A DNA stretch of 64,000 nucleotides from JAKALD01 sp963817785 (GCA_963817785.1 CAWFPL010000003.1:434001-498000); one strand, 5' to 3'. Counted from the stretch's first letter, positions 39,551 through 47,997 are shown. The notes: generated by a model not told the origin, from the letters alone. Made by a program: numbers and translations.

Positions 39551-41295
39551 GCGCCGCGAGCATTCCGGCGCACGGCGGCGAGCGTGTCGCGGCCGCGCTC
39601 CAAGCGCACGGCGTTCGCGTGCTCCTCACGCTGTGCGGCGGGCACATCTCGCCGATTCTCGTGGCGGCCAAGGCGCGCGGGATCCGCGTCGTCGACACGC
39701 GCGACGAAGCCACTGCCGTGTTCGCCGCCGACGCGATGGCTCGGCTGACCGGGACTCCCGGAGTAGCCGCGGTCACCGCCGGCCCGGGCCTCACCAACGC
39801 CATCACCGCGCTCAAGAACGCGCAGCTCGCGCAATCGCCGCTGATCCTGATCGGCGGCGCGGCGCCGACCGCGCTGCAGGGACGCGGGGCGCTGCAGGAC
39901 ATCGAGCAGCGGCCGCTGGTGGCGCCGCACGTGAAGCTCGTCAGGCAGGTGCGCCGGGTGGCGGACCTCGGCCCGGCGATTGCGCAGGCCTTTGCGGCGG
40001 CGCGCGAGGGCGTGCCCGGGCCGGTGTTCGTCGAGTGCCCGGTCGATCTGCTCTACGACGAGGCGAGCATCCGGCAGTGGTATGCGGACGCGGGCGGCAA
40101 GGGCCGCTCGCTGCCCGACCGGCTGCTGCGCTGGTATCTCGGGCGCCACGCCAACCGGCTGTTCGCTGGCAGCCGGGACGCCTTCGCGCCTCGACCGCAC
40201 GCAGTATCGGTGCCGGCCGCGAGCGAGGCGCTCGTCGAGCGGGCCGCGGCCGCGCTCGCCGCAGCCGAGCGGCCCCTGGTCGTGGTCGGCAGCCAGGCGC
40301 TTGCGCAAAGCGCGGATGCCGCGCGCGTCGCCGCCGCGCTGACGCAGCTCGGCGTTCCCGTCTTTCTCTCGGGAATGGCGCGCGGGCTGCTCGGACGCGC
40401 GCATGCGCTGCAGATGCGGCATGCGCGCCGCGAGGCGTTGCGCGCCTCCGACTGCGTGCTGCTCGCCGGCGTGCCGTGCGATTTCCGGCTCGACTACGGG
40501 CGCCACATCCGGCGCTCGGCGACGCTGATCGCAGCCAACCGCAGCGCGCGCGAGGCGCGCCTGAACCGCAAGCCGACGCTCGCGGCGCTCGGCGACGCGG
40601 GCCTGTTCATCGAGCGGCTCGCGGCGCGCCTCGGCGATCGCGCGCGGCGCCCCGCGTGGATCGGCGAGCTGCGCGCGCGCGATGACGCGCGCGAGGCCGA
40701 CATCGACGCGCGGGCGGAGCATGTCGGCGAGCACGTGAACCCGATGGCCTTGTTCCGCGCGCTGGACCGCGTCGCGGGCGAGGACGCCGTGTTCGTCGCC
40801 GACGGCGGGGACTTCGTGGCGACCGCGTCCTACATCCTGAGCCCGCGCGGCCCGCTCGGCTGGCTGGACCCCGGCGTGTTCGGCACGCTCGGCGTCGGCG
40901 CGGGGTTCGCGCTCGGCGCGCGGCTGGCGCGCCCGGGGAGCGAGGTCTGGCTGATCTGGGGCGACGGCGCGAGCGGTTACGGTCTGGCCGAGTTCGACAC
41001 CTTCGTGCGCCACGGCGTGCCGGTGATCGCGGTCGTCGGCAACGACGCCGGGTGGGCGCAGATCGCGCGCGAGCAGGTCAAGCTGCTGGGCGACGACGTC
41101 GGCACCGTGCTCGCGCGCACCGCGTATCACCGGGTCGCCGAGGGCTTCGGCGCCGAGGGCATCGAGGTGAAGCATGCGGCCGAGGTCGAAGAGGCCCTGC
41201 GCCGCGCGCGTTCGCTCGCGGCCTCCGGCCGGCCGGTGCTGGTCAACGTCTGGCTCGACAAGACCGACTTCCGCGACGGCTCGATCTCGATGTAG
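39547..41295 (+). CDS. ThDP-dependent lyase, ILVBL/HACL2-like
   Basis: This 582-aa acetolactate-synthase-fold enzyme resembles eukaryotic ILVBL (2-hydroxyacyl-CoA lyase 2) more than bacterial IlvB. The C-terminal part FDTFVRHGVPVIAVVGNDAG, then WAQIAREQV, and the last residues TDFRDGSISM match ILVBL as I remember it. The pyrimidine-site Glu is in DTRDEATAVFAADAMARL, and the ThDP/Mg motif is GDGASGYGL to GNDAG. Human HACL2 splits 2-hydroxyacyl-CoA to formyl-CoA and an aldehyde one carbon shorter. Translational coupling to a CoA ligase fits that chemistry. It is convergent with the aconitase X genes. Confidence 0.88.
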   Translation: MSAASIPAHGGERVAAALQAHGVRVLLTLCGGHISPILVAAKARGIRVVDTRDEATAVFAADAMARLTGTPGVAAVTAGPGLTNAITALKNAQLAQSPLILIGGAAPTALQGRGALQDIEQRPLVAPHVKLVRQVRRVADLGPAIAQAFAAAREGVPGPVFVECPVDLLYDEASIRQWYADAGGKGRSLPDRLLRWYLGRHANRLFAGSRDAFAPRPHAVSVPAASEALVERAAAALAAAERPLVVVGSQALAQSADAARVAAALTQLGVPVFLSGMARGLLGRAHALQMRHARREALRASDCVLLAGVPCDFRLDYGRHIRRSATLIAANRSAREARLNRKPTLAALGDAGLFIERLAARLGDRARRPAWIGELRARDDAREADIDARAEHVGEHVNPMALFRALDRVAGEDAVFVADGGDFVATASYILSPRGPLGWLDPGVFGTLGVGAGFALGARLARPGSEVWLIWGDGASGYGLAEFDTFVRHGVPVIAVVGNDAGWAQIAREQVKLLGDDVGTVLARTAYHRVAEGFGAEGIEVKHAAEVEEALRRARSLAASGRPVLVNVWLDKTDFRDGSISM

Positions 41296-41318
41296 GACCG
41301 GCGCGCCAGGGGGGCGCG

Positions 41319-41735
41319 TCAATCCTTCTTGGTAACCTCGACGATGCCGCGGTCGGCGTCGACCTTGACCCAGTCGCCGGTGGCGATGACCGCGAGCGGA
41401 TCCTGATCGAACTCGGTCATGGCGGGGGCGTGGGTGACCACCGCGCCGAGCGCGATCTTGGTCGTCATCTCGTTGAACAGCATCGCGAGCGGGGCGGCGC
41501 CCGCGAGGCGCGCGACGTGGAACTGGCTCGACCATCCCGAGGAGCCCTTGGCGCCCGGGAACACCAGCACCTTGCCCTTGAAGCTCTGGCCGCGCAGCTC
41601 GTGGCGCGTCTCGATGATGGTCCCGGTCCTGGGATCGATCCCGCCCCAGCCGGAGATCTGGTCCCGGGTGACGAGCGCCTCGCCTTCGGCGCTGCCGCCC
41701 ACCACCCTCCTGCCGCGCAGCACGATCATGCTCAT
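41319..41735 (-). CDS. Aconitase X small (swivel) subunit
   Basis: This 138-aa DUF126-type swivel protein has the conserved segments SAEGEALVTRDQISGWGG, PRTGTIIETRHELRGQSF, KVLVFPGAKGSSGWS and GAVVTHAPAM. It is the partner of the DUF521 large subunit encoded just upstream; the two genes overlap by four bases. Together they form a dehydratase of the aconitase superfamily. Known aconitase X enzymes act on cis-3-hydroxyproline in bacteria or on mevalonate phosphate in archaea. No proline-catabolic partner is visible here. Confidence 0.9.
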   Translation of the reverse strand: MSMIVLRGRRVVGGSAEGEALVTRDQISGWGGIDPRTGTIIETRHELRGQSFKGKVLVFPGAKGSSGWSSQFHVARLAGAAPLAMLFNEMTTKIALGAVVTHAPAMTEFDQDPLAVIATGDWVKVDADRGIVEVTKKD

Positions 41736-43018
41736 CGCATGCCCCCCGACCAGCGCCCGGTGAGCGCCGCCTCAATGCACTCGGCGGTCGTTCCGAACCA
41801 GGCCTCCACGCCCATGATCGCCGGCAGGTAATGCGCCTGCTTGGCCGAGTCCAGGGCGACGACCCTGGTGCCCTTGGGCATTACCCGCCCGAACGCCGAG
41901 CAGTTGTCGGTCATCAGCACGCCGCCGGCGTCGTGGATGATCCTGGTATAGCCGTTGCGGTCCGCGATCTGCTTGATCGCGCTCGGCGTGAAGATCCACA
42001 GGCTGGTGTTTTCGTGCAGGCGCTGGCCCTCGAGCAGCTGGCACGCCTCCCAGATCTGCTCGAGCGAATAGTGCGGGCAGCCGAGCATGACGAAGTCGAC
42101 CTGCCGCTCGCGCGCGGTCGAGTTGACGCGCTCGTAGGCCTGCCTTCGCTCCGCGGCGCCGTACTTCAGCGTCGCGAGCGGCTTGCGGCCGCCGAAGGCC
42201 TCCTCCAGGCTGCGCGCTTCGGGCGTCACGCCGGCGATGTGAAACATCTCGACGCCGCCCGAGGACGCGGCCGCCGCACCGAAGTGCTTCAGCCGGGCGA
42301 GGTTGGGGACATGCCGAATCCCGTCGAGCACGGGGACGCGCTCCTGCACCGCCTCGCCGATCCAGTAGCCGAGCAGGCCCCAGTCCGCGGTGCTCGTCAC
42401 CTCCACCTCGACCTCGATCAGGTGGCTGCCGAGGCGGTTCGCGTCGAGGTGGTAGCCCCAATACGGGATCTTGCCCGTGAGCATCGCCGCCCCGGCGCTC
42501 TCCTTGCCCTCGGCGTTGGTGCGCGCGCCGAGCACCCCGTTGCAGTAGATGACGGCCGAGGATTCCATCCAGGCGCAGTGCTCGCCCTTCACCGGGACGT
42601 TGCCCACCTGGTAGGGCGTGCAGGTGTTGAGCAACTGCACGCCGATCCGACCCATGTAGGCTTCGCCTTCGCGATACAGCCGCACGATCTGCGGCGCGAT
42701 GCCCTGCTCGGCGGCGTGCTCCGGGTCGATGCCCTGCTGCACGTGGCAGGTATAGGCCTTGACGCGCGGGATCTCGACGACTTCGGCGCTGTCGAGGCTG
42801 AACTCGGAGAACACCGCGTCCATGCCGCCGCCGCGCTGCTCGGCGTAGTCGCGCACGAACGGCGTGGTCGCGCTCACCGTCGCGCAGACGTTGTTGGTGT
42901 CCACCAGCCGCTCCGCGCCGAGGGCTTCACCGTAGCGCACCAGGAGGTCCATGGCCTTTTGCCGGGCCGCTCCCTGCTTCCCGTCCAGCATGGCCTTTTC
43001 GTCGTCGGCCAGTCTCAT
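41732..43018 (-). CDS. Aconitase X large (catalytic) subunit
   Basis: The product is 428 aa, the normal DUF521 length. It starts MRLADDEKAMLDG as in AcnX proteins. Visible family segments are CTPYQVGNVPVKGEHCAWMESSAVIYCNGVLGARTN (given here only as a region near residues 130-170, with three Cys), GCPHYSLEQIW and the C-terminal DNCSAF with the cluster Cys. The enzyme should hold an Fe-S cluster and dehydrate a hydroxy acid. Two bacterial roles are known for hydroxyproline, but the neighbours (Rieske oxygenase, lyase, IlvD-like dehydratase, TRAP importer) point to another hydroxy acid. GGAGA precedes the ATG. A hairpin and an IclR-type site lie in its leader. Confidence 0.9.
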   Translation of the reverse strand: MRLADDEKAMLDGKQGAARQKAMDLLVRYGEALGAERLVDTNNVCATVSATTPFVRDYAEQRGGGMDAVFSEFSLDSAEVVEIPRVKAYTCHVQQGIDPEHAAEQGIAPQIVRLYREGEAYMGRIGVQLLNTCTPYQVGNVPVKGEHCAWMESSAVIYCNGVLGARTNAEGKESAGAAMLTGKIPYWGYHLDANRLGSHLIEVEVEVTSTADWGLLGYWIGEAVQERVPVLDGIRHVPNLARLKHFGAAAASSGGVEMFHIAGVTPEARSLEEAFGGRKPLATLKYGAAERRQAYERVNSTARERQVDFVMLGCPHYSLEQIWEACQLLEGQRLHENTSLWIFTPSAIKQIADRNGYTRIIHDAGGVLMTDNCSAFGRVMPKGTRVVALDSAKQAHYLPAIMGVEAWFGTTAECIEAALTGRWSGGMR

Positions 43019-43043
43019 CGGCTTGTCTCCGCGTGGCGACGCT

Positions 43044-43063
43044 CCGGGTGCGACCGCACCCGG
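43044..43063. other. Leader hairpin upstream of aconitase X
   Basis: A perfect 9-bp inverted repeat with a 2-nt centre (CCGGGTGCG, AC, CGCACCCGG) lies 26 bp before the aconitase X start. On the plus strand it is followed by AACTTTTT, the layout of an intrinsic terminator. It could block antisense reading into the operon or form a leader structure on the aconitase X mRNA. Confidence 0.4.
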
Positions 43064-43070
43064 AACTTTT

Positions 43071-43085
43071 TGAAATCACGTTTTA
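43071..43085. promoter_or_regulatory. Probable IclR operator 2 (imperfect)
   Basis: TGAAATCACGTTTTA fits TGAAA-N5-TTTCA with one mismatch. It lies immediately downstream of the predicted aconitase X promoter on the minus strand, where a bound repressor would cover the transcription start. Confidence 0.45.
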
Positions 43086-43091
43086 TTTAAA

Positions 43092-43120
43092 ATGTTCGTA
43101 TTTCCAGTGCGGCCTGTCAA
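43092..43120 (-). promoter_or_regulatory. Predicted promoter of the aconitase X operon
   Basis: On the minus strand, TTGACA (43115-43120) and GAACAT (43092-43097) are separated by 17 bp. Transcription would begin near 43085, at the imperfect IclR-type palindrome. Confidence 0.5.
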
Positions 43121-43198
43121 TGCGTCGCTCGCTGGCCGCCATCCTCGTGGCGCGCGCTTGCCGGCGCTGCGTGCTGCGCCGCGCCATTCCTGATGTAA

Positions 43199-43213
43199 TG
43201 AAACTCGGTTTCA
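43199..43213. promoter_or_regulatory. Probable IclR operator 3
   Basis: TGAAACTCGGTTTCA is a perfect TGAAA-N5-TTTCA palindrome lying five bases upstream of a -35 TTGACA (43219-43224). The neighbouring -10 is weak (GAGAAT, 43243-43248, 18-bp spacing). Placement upstream of the -35 would also allow activation of the FAD-oxidoreductase/TRAP operon. Confidence 0.55.
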
Positions 43214-43392
43214 GAATATTGACAAAGCGGTTGCCGTACATCGAGAATGCCCCTCGCCGTTGGCGGAAAACATGCGCACATCTCGATTGCTCGATTCATG
43301 CCACGTCGCCGCCGATGCCGGATTGCAGGCGCGCCGGAGCCCTGTGCTCGCCGCTGCCGGCATCGCAGCCGAGTGAGCCGAGCCCGGACGAC

Positions 43393-44853
43393 ATGGTGAA
43401 GTTCAAGCCCGGCGAGCGCTCCGACGAGAGGATCCTCGCCTCCGACATCTTCGAGGGCGAGCGCACGCGCGCCAAGCGTGCGCGGGCGGGCACCTGGCGC
43501 GAGGATGCGCGCGACCTCCCGGTGTACCGCGAGTGCGACGTGCTGGTGGTCGGCGGCGGGCCCTCGGGCACGGCGGCCGCGGTGGCCGCCGCGCGCGTCG
43601 GCGCCGACGTCGTGCTGCTCGAGCGCTACAACCATCTCGGCGGATTGTCGACCGGCGGGCTGGTCATCTGGATCGATCGCATGACCGACTGGGAGGGCCG
43701 TTGTGTCATCCGCGGCTTCGCCGAGGAGGTTCTCGACCGATTGCCGCCGGACGCAGTGGCCGGCCCGGCGCGCGGCGAATGGGGCTCGCGCGACGCGGCG
43801 CGTGCCGCGCACTGGTCGCAGCGCACCGCCGCCTATCACGGCGTCGTCACCTGGTCGCCGACGGTGGACCCGGAGCGGCTCAAGCTCGCCTCGCAGGACA
43901 TGGTGCTCGAAGCCAGGGCGCACCTCGTGTACCACTGCTGGGCGGCGGCGCCGCTCGTCGAGGACGGCGCCGTGCGCGGGGCGATCTTCGAGAGCAAGGC
44001 CGGCCGCCAGGCGCTGCGCGCCAAGGTGGTCGTGGACGCCACCGGCGACGGCGACCTGTTCGCGCGTGCCGGCGCGGCGTGCGAGACCGACATCGAGAAG
44101 GACGACATCCACCATTGCATGAACACCGCCTGGCTGTTCGGCGGCGTCGACATGGAGCGCTGGATCGCCTTCAAGGCAGGGCGCCCGGAGGAATTTTCCG
44201 CTTTCATGGCGCGCGGCCGCGAGCAGCTGCGCTACTTCGAGCGGCCGTTCGTGTCCTGGCGAAACGACATCGCCCTGTTCATGGGGCCGCGGCAATCGGG
44301 CTTTTCCGCGCTCGATCCGGACGATCAGACCGAGGTCGAGATCCGCTCGCACCGGCTGATGGCGGAGCACCTAGATTTCTTCCGCGCGCATGCCCCGGGG
44401 TTCGAGAACGCGCATCTGCTGCTGAGCGCGCCGCAGCTCGGGGTGCGCCACAGCCGCCGGCTGGTCGGACTGAAGAAAGTCACGCGCGCCCAGTGGCCGA
44501 CCGCAATGGTGTTCGATGACGAGATCGGCGTTACGCCTGCGGTGTCGCCGAAGTTTCCGAACATCTCGATCCCGTACGGCGCCCTGGTGCCCGAGTCACT
44601 CGAGGGGCTGCTCGCCTGCGGCCGGCACATCGCCTGCGATCCGAACTCGCACGGCTTCCTGCGCGAGATTCCGCAGTGCTGGATCACCGGCCAGGCGGCC
44701 GGGGTCGGCGCCGCGCTCGCGGCGCGCGACGGCATCGGTCCGCGAGCGGTGAACATCGCCGAGCTGCAGGCGCTGCTGGAACGCCAGGGCGTGTATCTGC
44801 GGCCCGCGGCGGCCGCCGAGGCGCAAGCCGGACGCTCGAGCGCAGCAGGCTGA
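43393..44853 (+). CDS. FAD-dependent oxidoreductase (PF12831-type), first paralogue
   Basis: The product is 486 aa from ATG 43393. The frame opens earlier, but those codons are Pro/Ser-rich and unlike the family, and the ribosome site is weak for every candidate, so the start is uncertain. The FAD Rossmann motif VVGGGPSGTAAAVAAAR is near residue 52, followed by ERYNHLGGLSTGG. ATGDGDLFARAGA and a C-terminal GRHIACDPNSHGFLREIPQCW segment complete the fold. Members of this family occur beside TRAP transporters and dehydratases, and most have no known substrate. A second paralogue lies just after the TRAP genes. It probably oxidises a hydroxy acid or reduces a C=C bond. Confidence 0.85.
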   Translation: MVKFKPGERSDERILASDIFEGERTRAKRARAGTWREDARDLPVYRECDVLVVGGGPSGTAAAVAAARVGADVVLLERYNHLGGLSTGGLVIWIDRMTDWEGRCVIRGFAEEVLDRLPPDAVAGPARGEWGSRDAARAAHWSQRTAAYHGVVTWSPTVDPERLKLASQDMVLEARAHLVYHCWAAAPLVEDGAVRGAIFESKAGRQALRAKVVVDATGDGDLFARAGAACETDIEKDDIHHCMNTAWLFGGVDMERWIAFKAGRPEEFSAFMARGREQLRYFERPFVSWRNDIALFMGPRQSGFSALDPDDQTEVEIRSHRLMAEHLDFFRAHAPGFENAHLLLSAPQLGVRHSRRLVGLKKVTRAQWPTAMVFDDEIGVTPAVSPKFPNISIPYGALVPESLEGLLACGRHIACDPNSHGFLREIPQCWITGQAAGVGAALAARDGIGPRAVNIAELQALLERQGVYLRPAAAAEAQAGRSSAAG

Positions 44854-44933
44854 ATCGCGGCGGCCACCACGCGACCGAGCGCAGGGATAAGCTTTTTTTT
44901 GGGTAGCAGACACCGCAAGGAGGAGGCACCACA

Positions 44934-46055
44934 ATGAAGACAGTCAAGTGGTTGGCAGTATCGGCGAGCATCGCGCTCGGCGCGTTGTCCGCCGCGCCGA
45001 GCCAGGCGCGCGATTTCATCTACGGCTCCTGGCTCGGCCCGAAGTCCACGACCAACACGGTCACGATGACCCGGTATCTGGAGAAAATAAAGAAAGATAC
45101 GAACGGCGCGATTTCCTTCAAGCTGCTCGCCGGCGGCCAGGTGGCCACCGCGAACGGCACCGTCGACGCGGTCAAGGACGGCACCATCGATGCCGGCATC
45201 GCGATCGCCCCGTATTCGCCCGGCGCGCTTCCAGCGACCAACATGCTGTTCAACACCAACACGCTGGGCAACGACCCGGTCGCGGCCACCGGCGCGCTCA
45301 TGGAGACCATCCTGCTGCACTGTCCGCAGTGCCTGGCGGAGTACAAGAAGAGCAACGCCGTGGCGTTCGCAGGTTACGCTGTTCCGCCCTACGAGCTGAT
45401 GTGCACCAAGCCGGTCAAGACGGTGGCGGACCTGAAGGGCCTGAAAGTGCGCGCCTCGGCGGGCGGCATCTACATCATGAAGCTCGCGGGCGCCACTCCG
45501 GTGGCGATGACCGTGCCCGACGGGGTCGAGGCCATGGAGCGCGGCACCGTCGACTGTTCGTGGTCGGTGCTCAACTGGCTCACCAACTTCGGCTACATCG
45601 ACGTGACCAAGTACGTGCTCGACTATCCCCTGGGCATGGCCGGTCCTCCGCTGCCGTTCTACCTGAACCGCAAGGTCTGGGAGGGCATGACGGCGGCGCA
45701 GCGCAAGGTGCTCTTCGACGACGCTCCGTTCCTGGTCGCGACCGAGACGATGGACTCCGAGCTCGCCTCGACCGAGGCGGCAGTGGCCAAGGCCAAGGCC
45801 AAGGGCATCGTCTTCATCAAGGGCGGCAAGGACTTCGACGCGGTGATGGAGCAGCACGCCAAGGATCAACGCGCCCGCAACGCCAAGATCGCGGCCGAGC
45901 ACGGGGTGAAGAACCCCGAGGCGATCCTCGATGCGCTCGATACCGCGATGATCAAGTGGCGCAAGCTGTCGAAGCAGATCGGCCACGACAAGCAGAAGTT
46001 CATCGACGCCCTGCAACGCGAGATCTACAGCAAGGTCGATCCCGAGAAGCTCTGA
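44934..46055 (+). CDS. dctP: TRAP transporter solute-binding protein (DctP family)
   Basis: This 373-aa periplasmic protein has a signal peptide (cleavage after PSQA, about residue 25). A strong AAGGAGGAGG site precedes ATG 44934. DctP features are GGQVATANGTVDAVKDGTIDAG, the ligand-pairing Arg in LKGLKVRASAG, and PDGVEAMERGTVDC. Two cysteines in LHCPQC near residue 125 and others could form disulfides. DctP proteins bind carboxylates, mostly organic acids, through the Arg. It is the first gene of a DctPQM set and is followed by a very stable hairpin, which would favour excess binding protein. Confidence 0.92.
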   Translation: MKTVKWLAVSASIALGALSAAPSQARDFIYGSWLGPKSTTNTVTMTRYLEKIKKDTNGAISFKLLAGGQVATANGTVDAVKDGTIDAGIAIAPYSPGALPATNMLFNTNTLGNDPVAATGALMETILLHCPQCLAEYKKSNAVAFAGYAVPPYELMCTKPVKTVADLKGLKVRASAGGIYIMKLAGATPVAMTVPDGVEAMERGTVDCSWSVLNWLTNFGYIDVTKYVLDYPLGMAGPPLPFYLNRKVWEGMTAAQRKVLFDDAPFLVATETMDSELASTEAAVAKAKAKGIVFIKGGKDFDAVMEQHAKDQRARNAKIAAEHGVKNPEAILDALDTAMIKWRKLSKQIGHDKQKFIDALQREIYSKVDPEKL

Positions 46056-46071
46056 AGTACAGACCGAGGCG

Positions 46072-46095
46072 CGCGCCCCCGCCAGCGGGGGCGCG
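46072..46095 (+). terminator. Intercistronic hairpin between dctP and dctQ
   Basis: Perfect 11-bp arms (46072-46082 and 46085-46095), almost all G and C, are separated by two bases in the 81-bp gap after dctP. No T tract is present. mRNA protection of dctP or partial termination would set a high ratio of binding protein to membrane subunits. Confidence 0.55.
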
Positions 46096-46136
46096 GCCGA
46101 CCTCGTGTAGTAGCGCCTACCATGGAGGAGGCCTAG

Positions 46137-46655
46137 ATGCTTCACGCCCTGACCCGCGTGGTCGATGTTCTCGTTGACGCGCTCACCTGGCTCGCCGGGG
46201 GAGTCTGCCTGTTGATGGCGCTGCACGTCTCCGCCGACCTGGTCGCGCGCGGCTTCTTCGATCACCCGCTGCTCGGGACCGACGAGATCGCCACCAACTA
46301 TTACATGGTGGGGCTCTCGTTCCTGCCGCTCGCCGTGATCACCCGGCAGCGCAGCCACATCATGGTCGGCCTGTTCACCAACCACCTGCCGAAGAGGGCG
46401 CTGCTGGGCGTCGATGCGCTGGCCGACTTGGTCACGCTCGGCTTCGTGGCGATCGTCACCTGGATGGCGGTCGCCGTCGCGATCCAGAAGACCGCCGAGG
46501 GGGAGACGAGGGAGGCCTCCACCGGCTACCTGCCCATCTGGGAGGCGCGCTGGATCCTGGCGGTCGGCTTCGCGCTGATGTGCGTCTACTTGGTATTGAA
46601 TCTGATCAAGGACGTTGTGGCTTTGCGCGGCGACCAAGGGCAGGTGACCAAGTGA
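46137..46655 (+). CDS. dctQ: TRAP transporter small permease (DctQ family)
   Basis: This 172-aa protein has four hydrophobic helices and the DctQ-type central segment GTDEIATNYYMVGLSFLPLA with a following RQRSHIMVGLF loop. GGAGGAGG precedes ATG 46137. It is the small membrane subunit that stabilises DctM and helps accept the binding protein. The stop overlaps the GTG start of dctM, as is usual for these pairs. Confidence 0.92.
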   Translation: MLHALTRVVDVLVDALTWLAGGVCLLMALHVSADLVARGFFDHPLLGTDEIATNYYMVGLSFLPLAVITRQRSHIMVGLFTNHLPKRALLGVDALADLVTLGFVAIVTWMAVAVAIQKTAEGETREASTGYLPIWEARWILAVGFALMCVYLVLNLIKDVVALRGDQGQVTK

Positions 46656-47968
46656 CCCCCGCGCTCGTCGTGGGGATCGTGAGCCTGTTCGCCGTCCTGG
46701 GCCTGATCGCGATCCGCATCCCGATCGGCGTGAGCCTCGGCATCGTTGGGCTGGCCGGCTTCACCTGGCTGCGCAGCTTCGACGTCGCGCTGGGCAACAT
46801 CGCGCAGATTCCCTTCGAGACGGCGGCCAATTGGGGGCTGTCGGCGGTCCCGATGTTCATCCTGATGGGCTCGATCGCCTTCAACTCGGGGATCAGCGAA
46901 TCGCTGTTCCGCGCCGCCCGTTTGTGGTTCAGCGGCCTGCCGGGGGGCCTCGCGGTCGCGACCAATCTTGCCTCGGCCGCCTTCGGCGCGGCATCGGGCT
47001 CGAGCGTCGCGGCGGCCGCCACCATGTCGCGGGTCGCGATCCCGGAGATGCTGAAGCACGGCTACGACAAGGGCCTCGCGGCCGGCTGCGTGGCCTCGGC
47101 CGGGACGCTCGCGGCGCTGATTCCGCCGAGCGTCATGTTCGTGCTCTACGGCGTGTTCGCCCAGGTCTCGATCACCAAGCTGCTGATCGCGGGCGTCCTG
47201 CCCGGCCTGCTGACCGCAGGCGCCTACACGGTCCTGATCCTGGTGCGCTGCTCGCTCGATCCGTCGCTCGCGCCCAGGCTCAGCGCCGCCGAGCAGGCGG
47301 ACCTGAAGCGCGAGCGCTGGGCGGCGCTCATCCCCGTCTGGCCGCTGCTCCTGCTCATGACGGGCATGATCGGCGGGCTGTACGGCGGCATCTTCACGGC
47401 GACCGAGGCCGGCGCGGCGGGCGCCTCCCTCGCGCTGGTCGTCGCGGCCACGCAGGGCCGGTTGAACTACCGCATGATCAAGGCGAGCGTATTCGAGACG
47501 GTGACCACCACCGGGCAAATCTTCTTCATCGCCATCGGCGCCGTGCTGTACACGCGCTTTCTCGGCCTGGCCGGGTTGTCGGAAGCGATCCACGACGTGA
47601 TCGGCACCTGGGCGCTCAATCCGACCCTGCTCATTATCGCGGCCTCGATCGTGTACCTAATCCTGGGGATGTTCCTCGATCCGCTCGGCATCCTGCTGAT
47701 CACCCTGCCGGTGTTCCAGCCGATGTTCGACGCGGTGCACGCGGACCCGATCTGGGTCGGCGTCATCGTGGTGAAGTACATCGAGATCGGATTGCTGACC
47801 CCTCCGGTCGGATTCAACGTCTACATGGTGAAGTCCGTCGTCGGCGACGCGATCCCGCTTGAGACCATCTTCCGCGGCGTCGGCTGGTTCCTGGTAGCGG
47901 AGTTTTTCACCATGGTGCTGCTGATCGTCTTCCCGTCGATCTCGACGGTGCTGCCGCACGCCATGTGA
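46652..47968 (+). CDS. dctM: TRAP transporter large permease (DctM family)
   Basis: This 438-aa membrane protein has about twelve helices and starts with GTG 46652 in overlap with dctQ. DctM hallmarks are IRIPIGVSLGIVGLAG near the start, AVPMFILMGSIAFNSGIS, GAASGSSVAAAATMSRVAIPEM and CVASAGTLAALIPPSVMFVLYG, then MFLDPLGILLITLPVFQP and GLLTPPVGFNVYMVKSV. It forms the sodium-driven transport channel. A G/C hairpin (47975-47997) lies in the gap before the next FAD-dependent oxidoreductase gene. Confidence 0.94.
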   Translation: MTPALVVGIVSLFAVLGLIAIRIPIGVSLGIVGLAGFTWLRSFDVALGNIAQIPFETAANWGLSAVPMFILMGSIAFNSGISESLFRAARLWFSGLPGGLAVATNLASAAFGAASGSSVAAAATMSRVAIPEMLKHGYDKGLAAGCVASAGTLAALIPPSVMFVLYGVFAQVSITKLLIAGVLPGLLTAGAYTVLILVRCSLDPSLAPRLSAAEQADLKRERWAALIPVWPLLLLMTGMIGGLYGGIFTATEAGAAGASLALVVAATQGRLNYRMIKASVFETVTTTGQIFFIAIGAVLYTRFLGLAGLSEAIHDVIGTWALNPTLLIIAASIVYLILGMFLDPLGILLITLPVFQPMFDAVHADPIWVGVIVVKYIEIGLLTPPVGFNVYMVKSVVGDAIPLETIFRGVGWFLVAEFFTMVLLIVFPSISTVLPHAM

Positions 47969-47974
47969 GCGCGC

Positions 47975-47997
47975 GGCGGCGCCGGGCCTGCGCCGCC
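47975..47997 (+). terminator. Hairpin after dctM
   Basis: GGCGGCGC (47975-47982) and GCGCCGCC (47990-47997) form an 8-bp stem with a 7-nt loop just after the dctM stop. There is no T run, and the next gene starts 27 bases later behind a strong ribosome site, so it is more likely a processing or attenuation element than a full stop. Confidence 0.4.
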
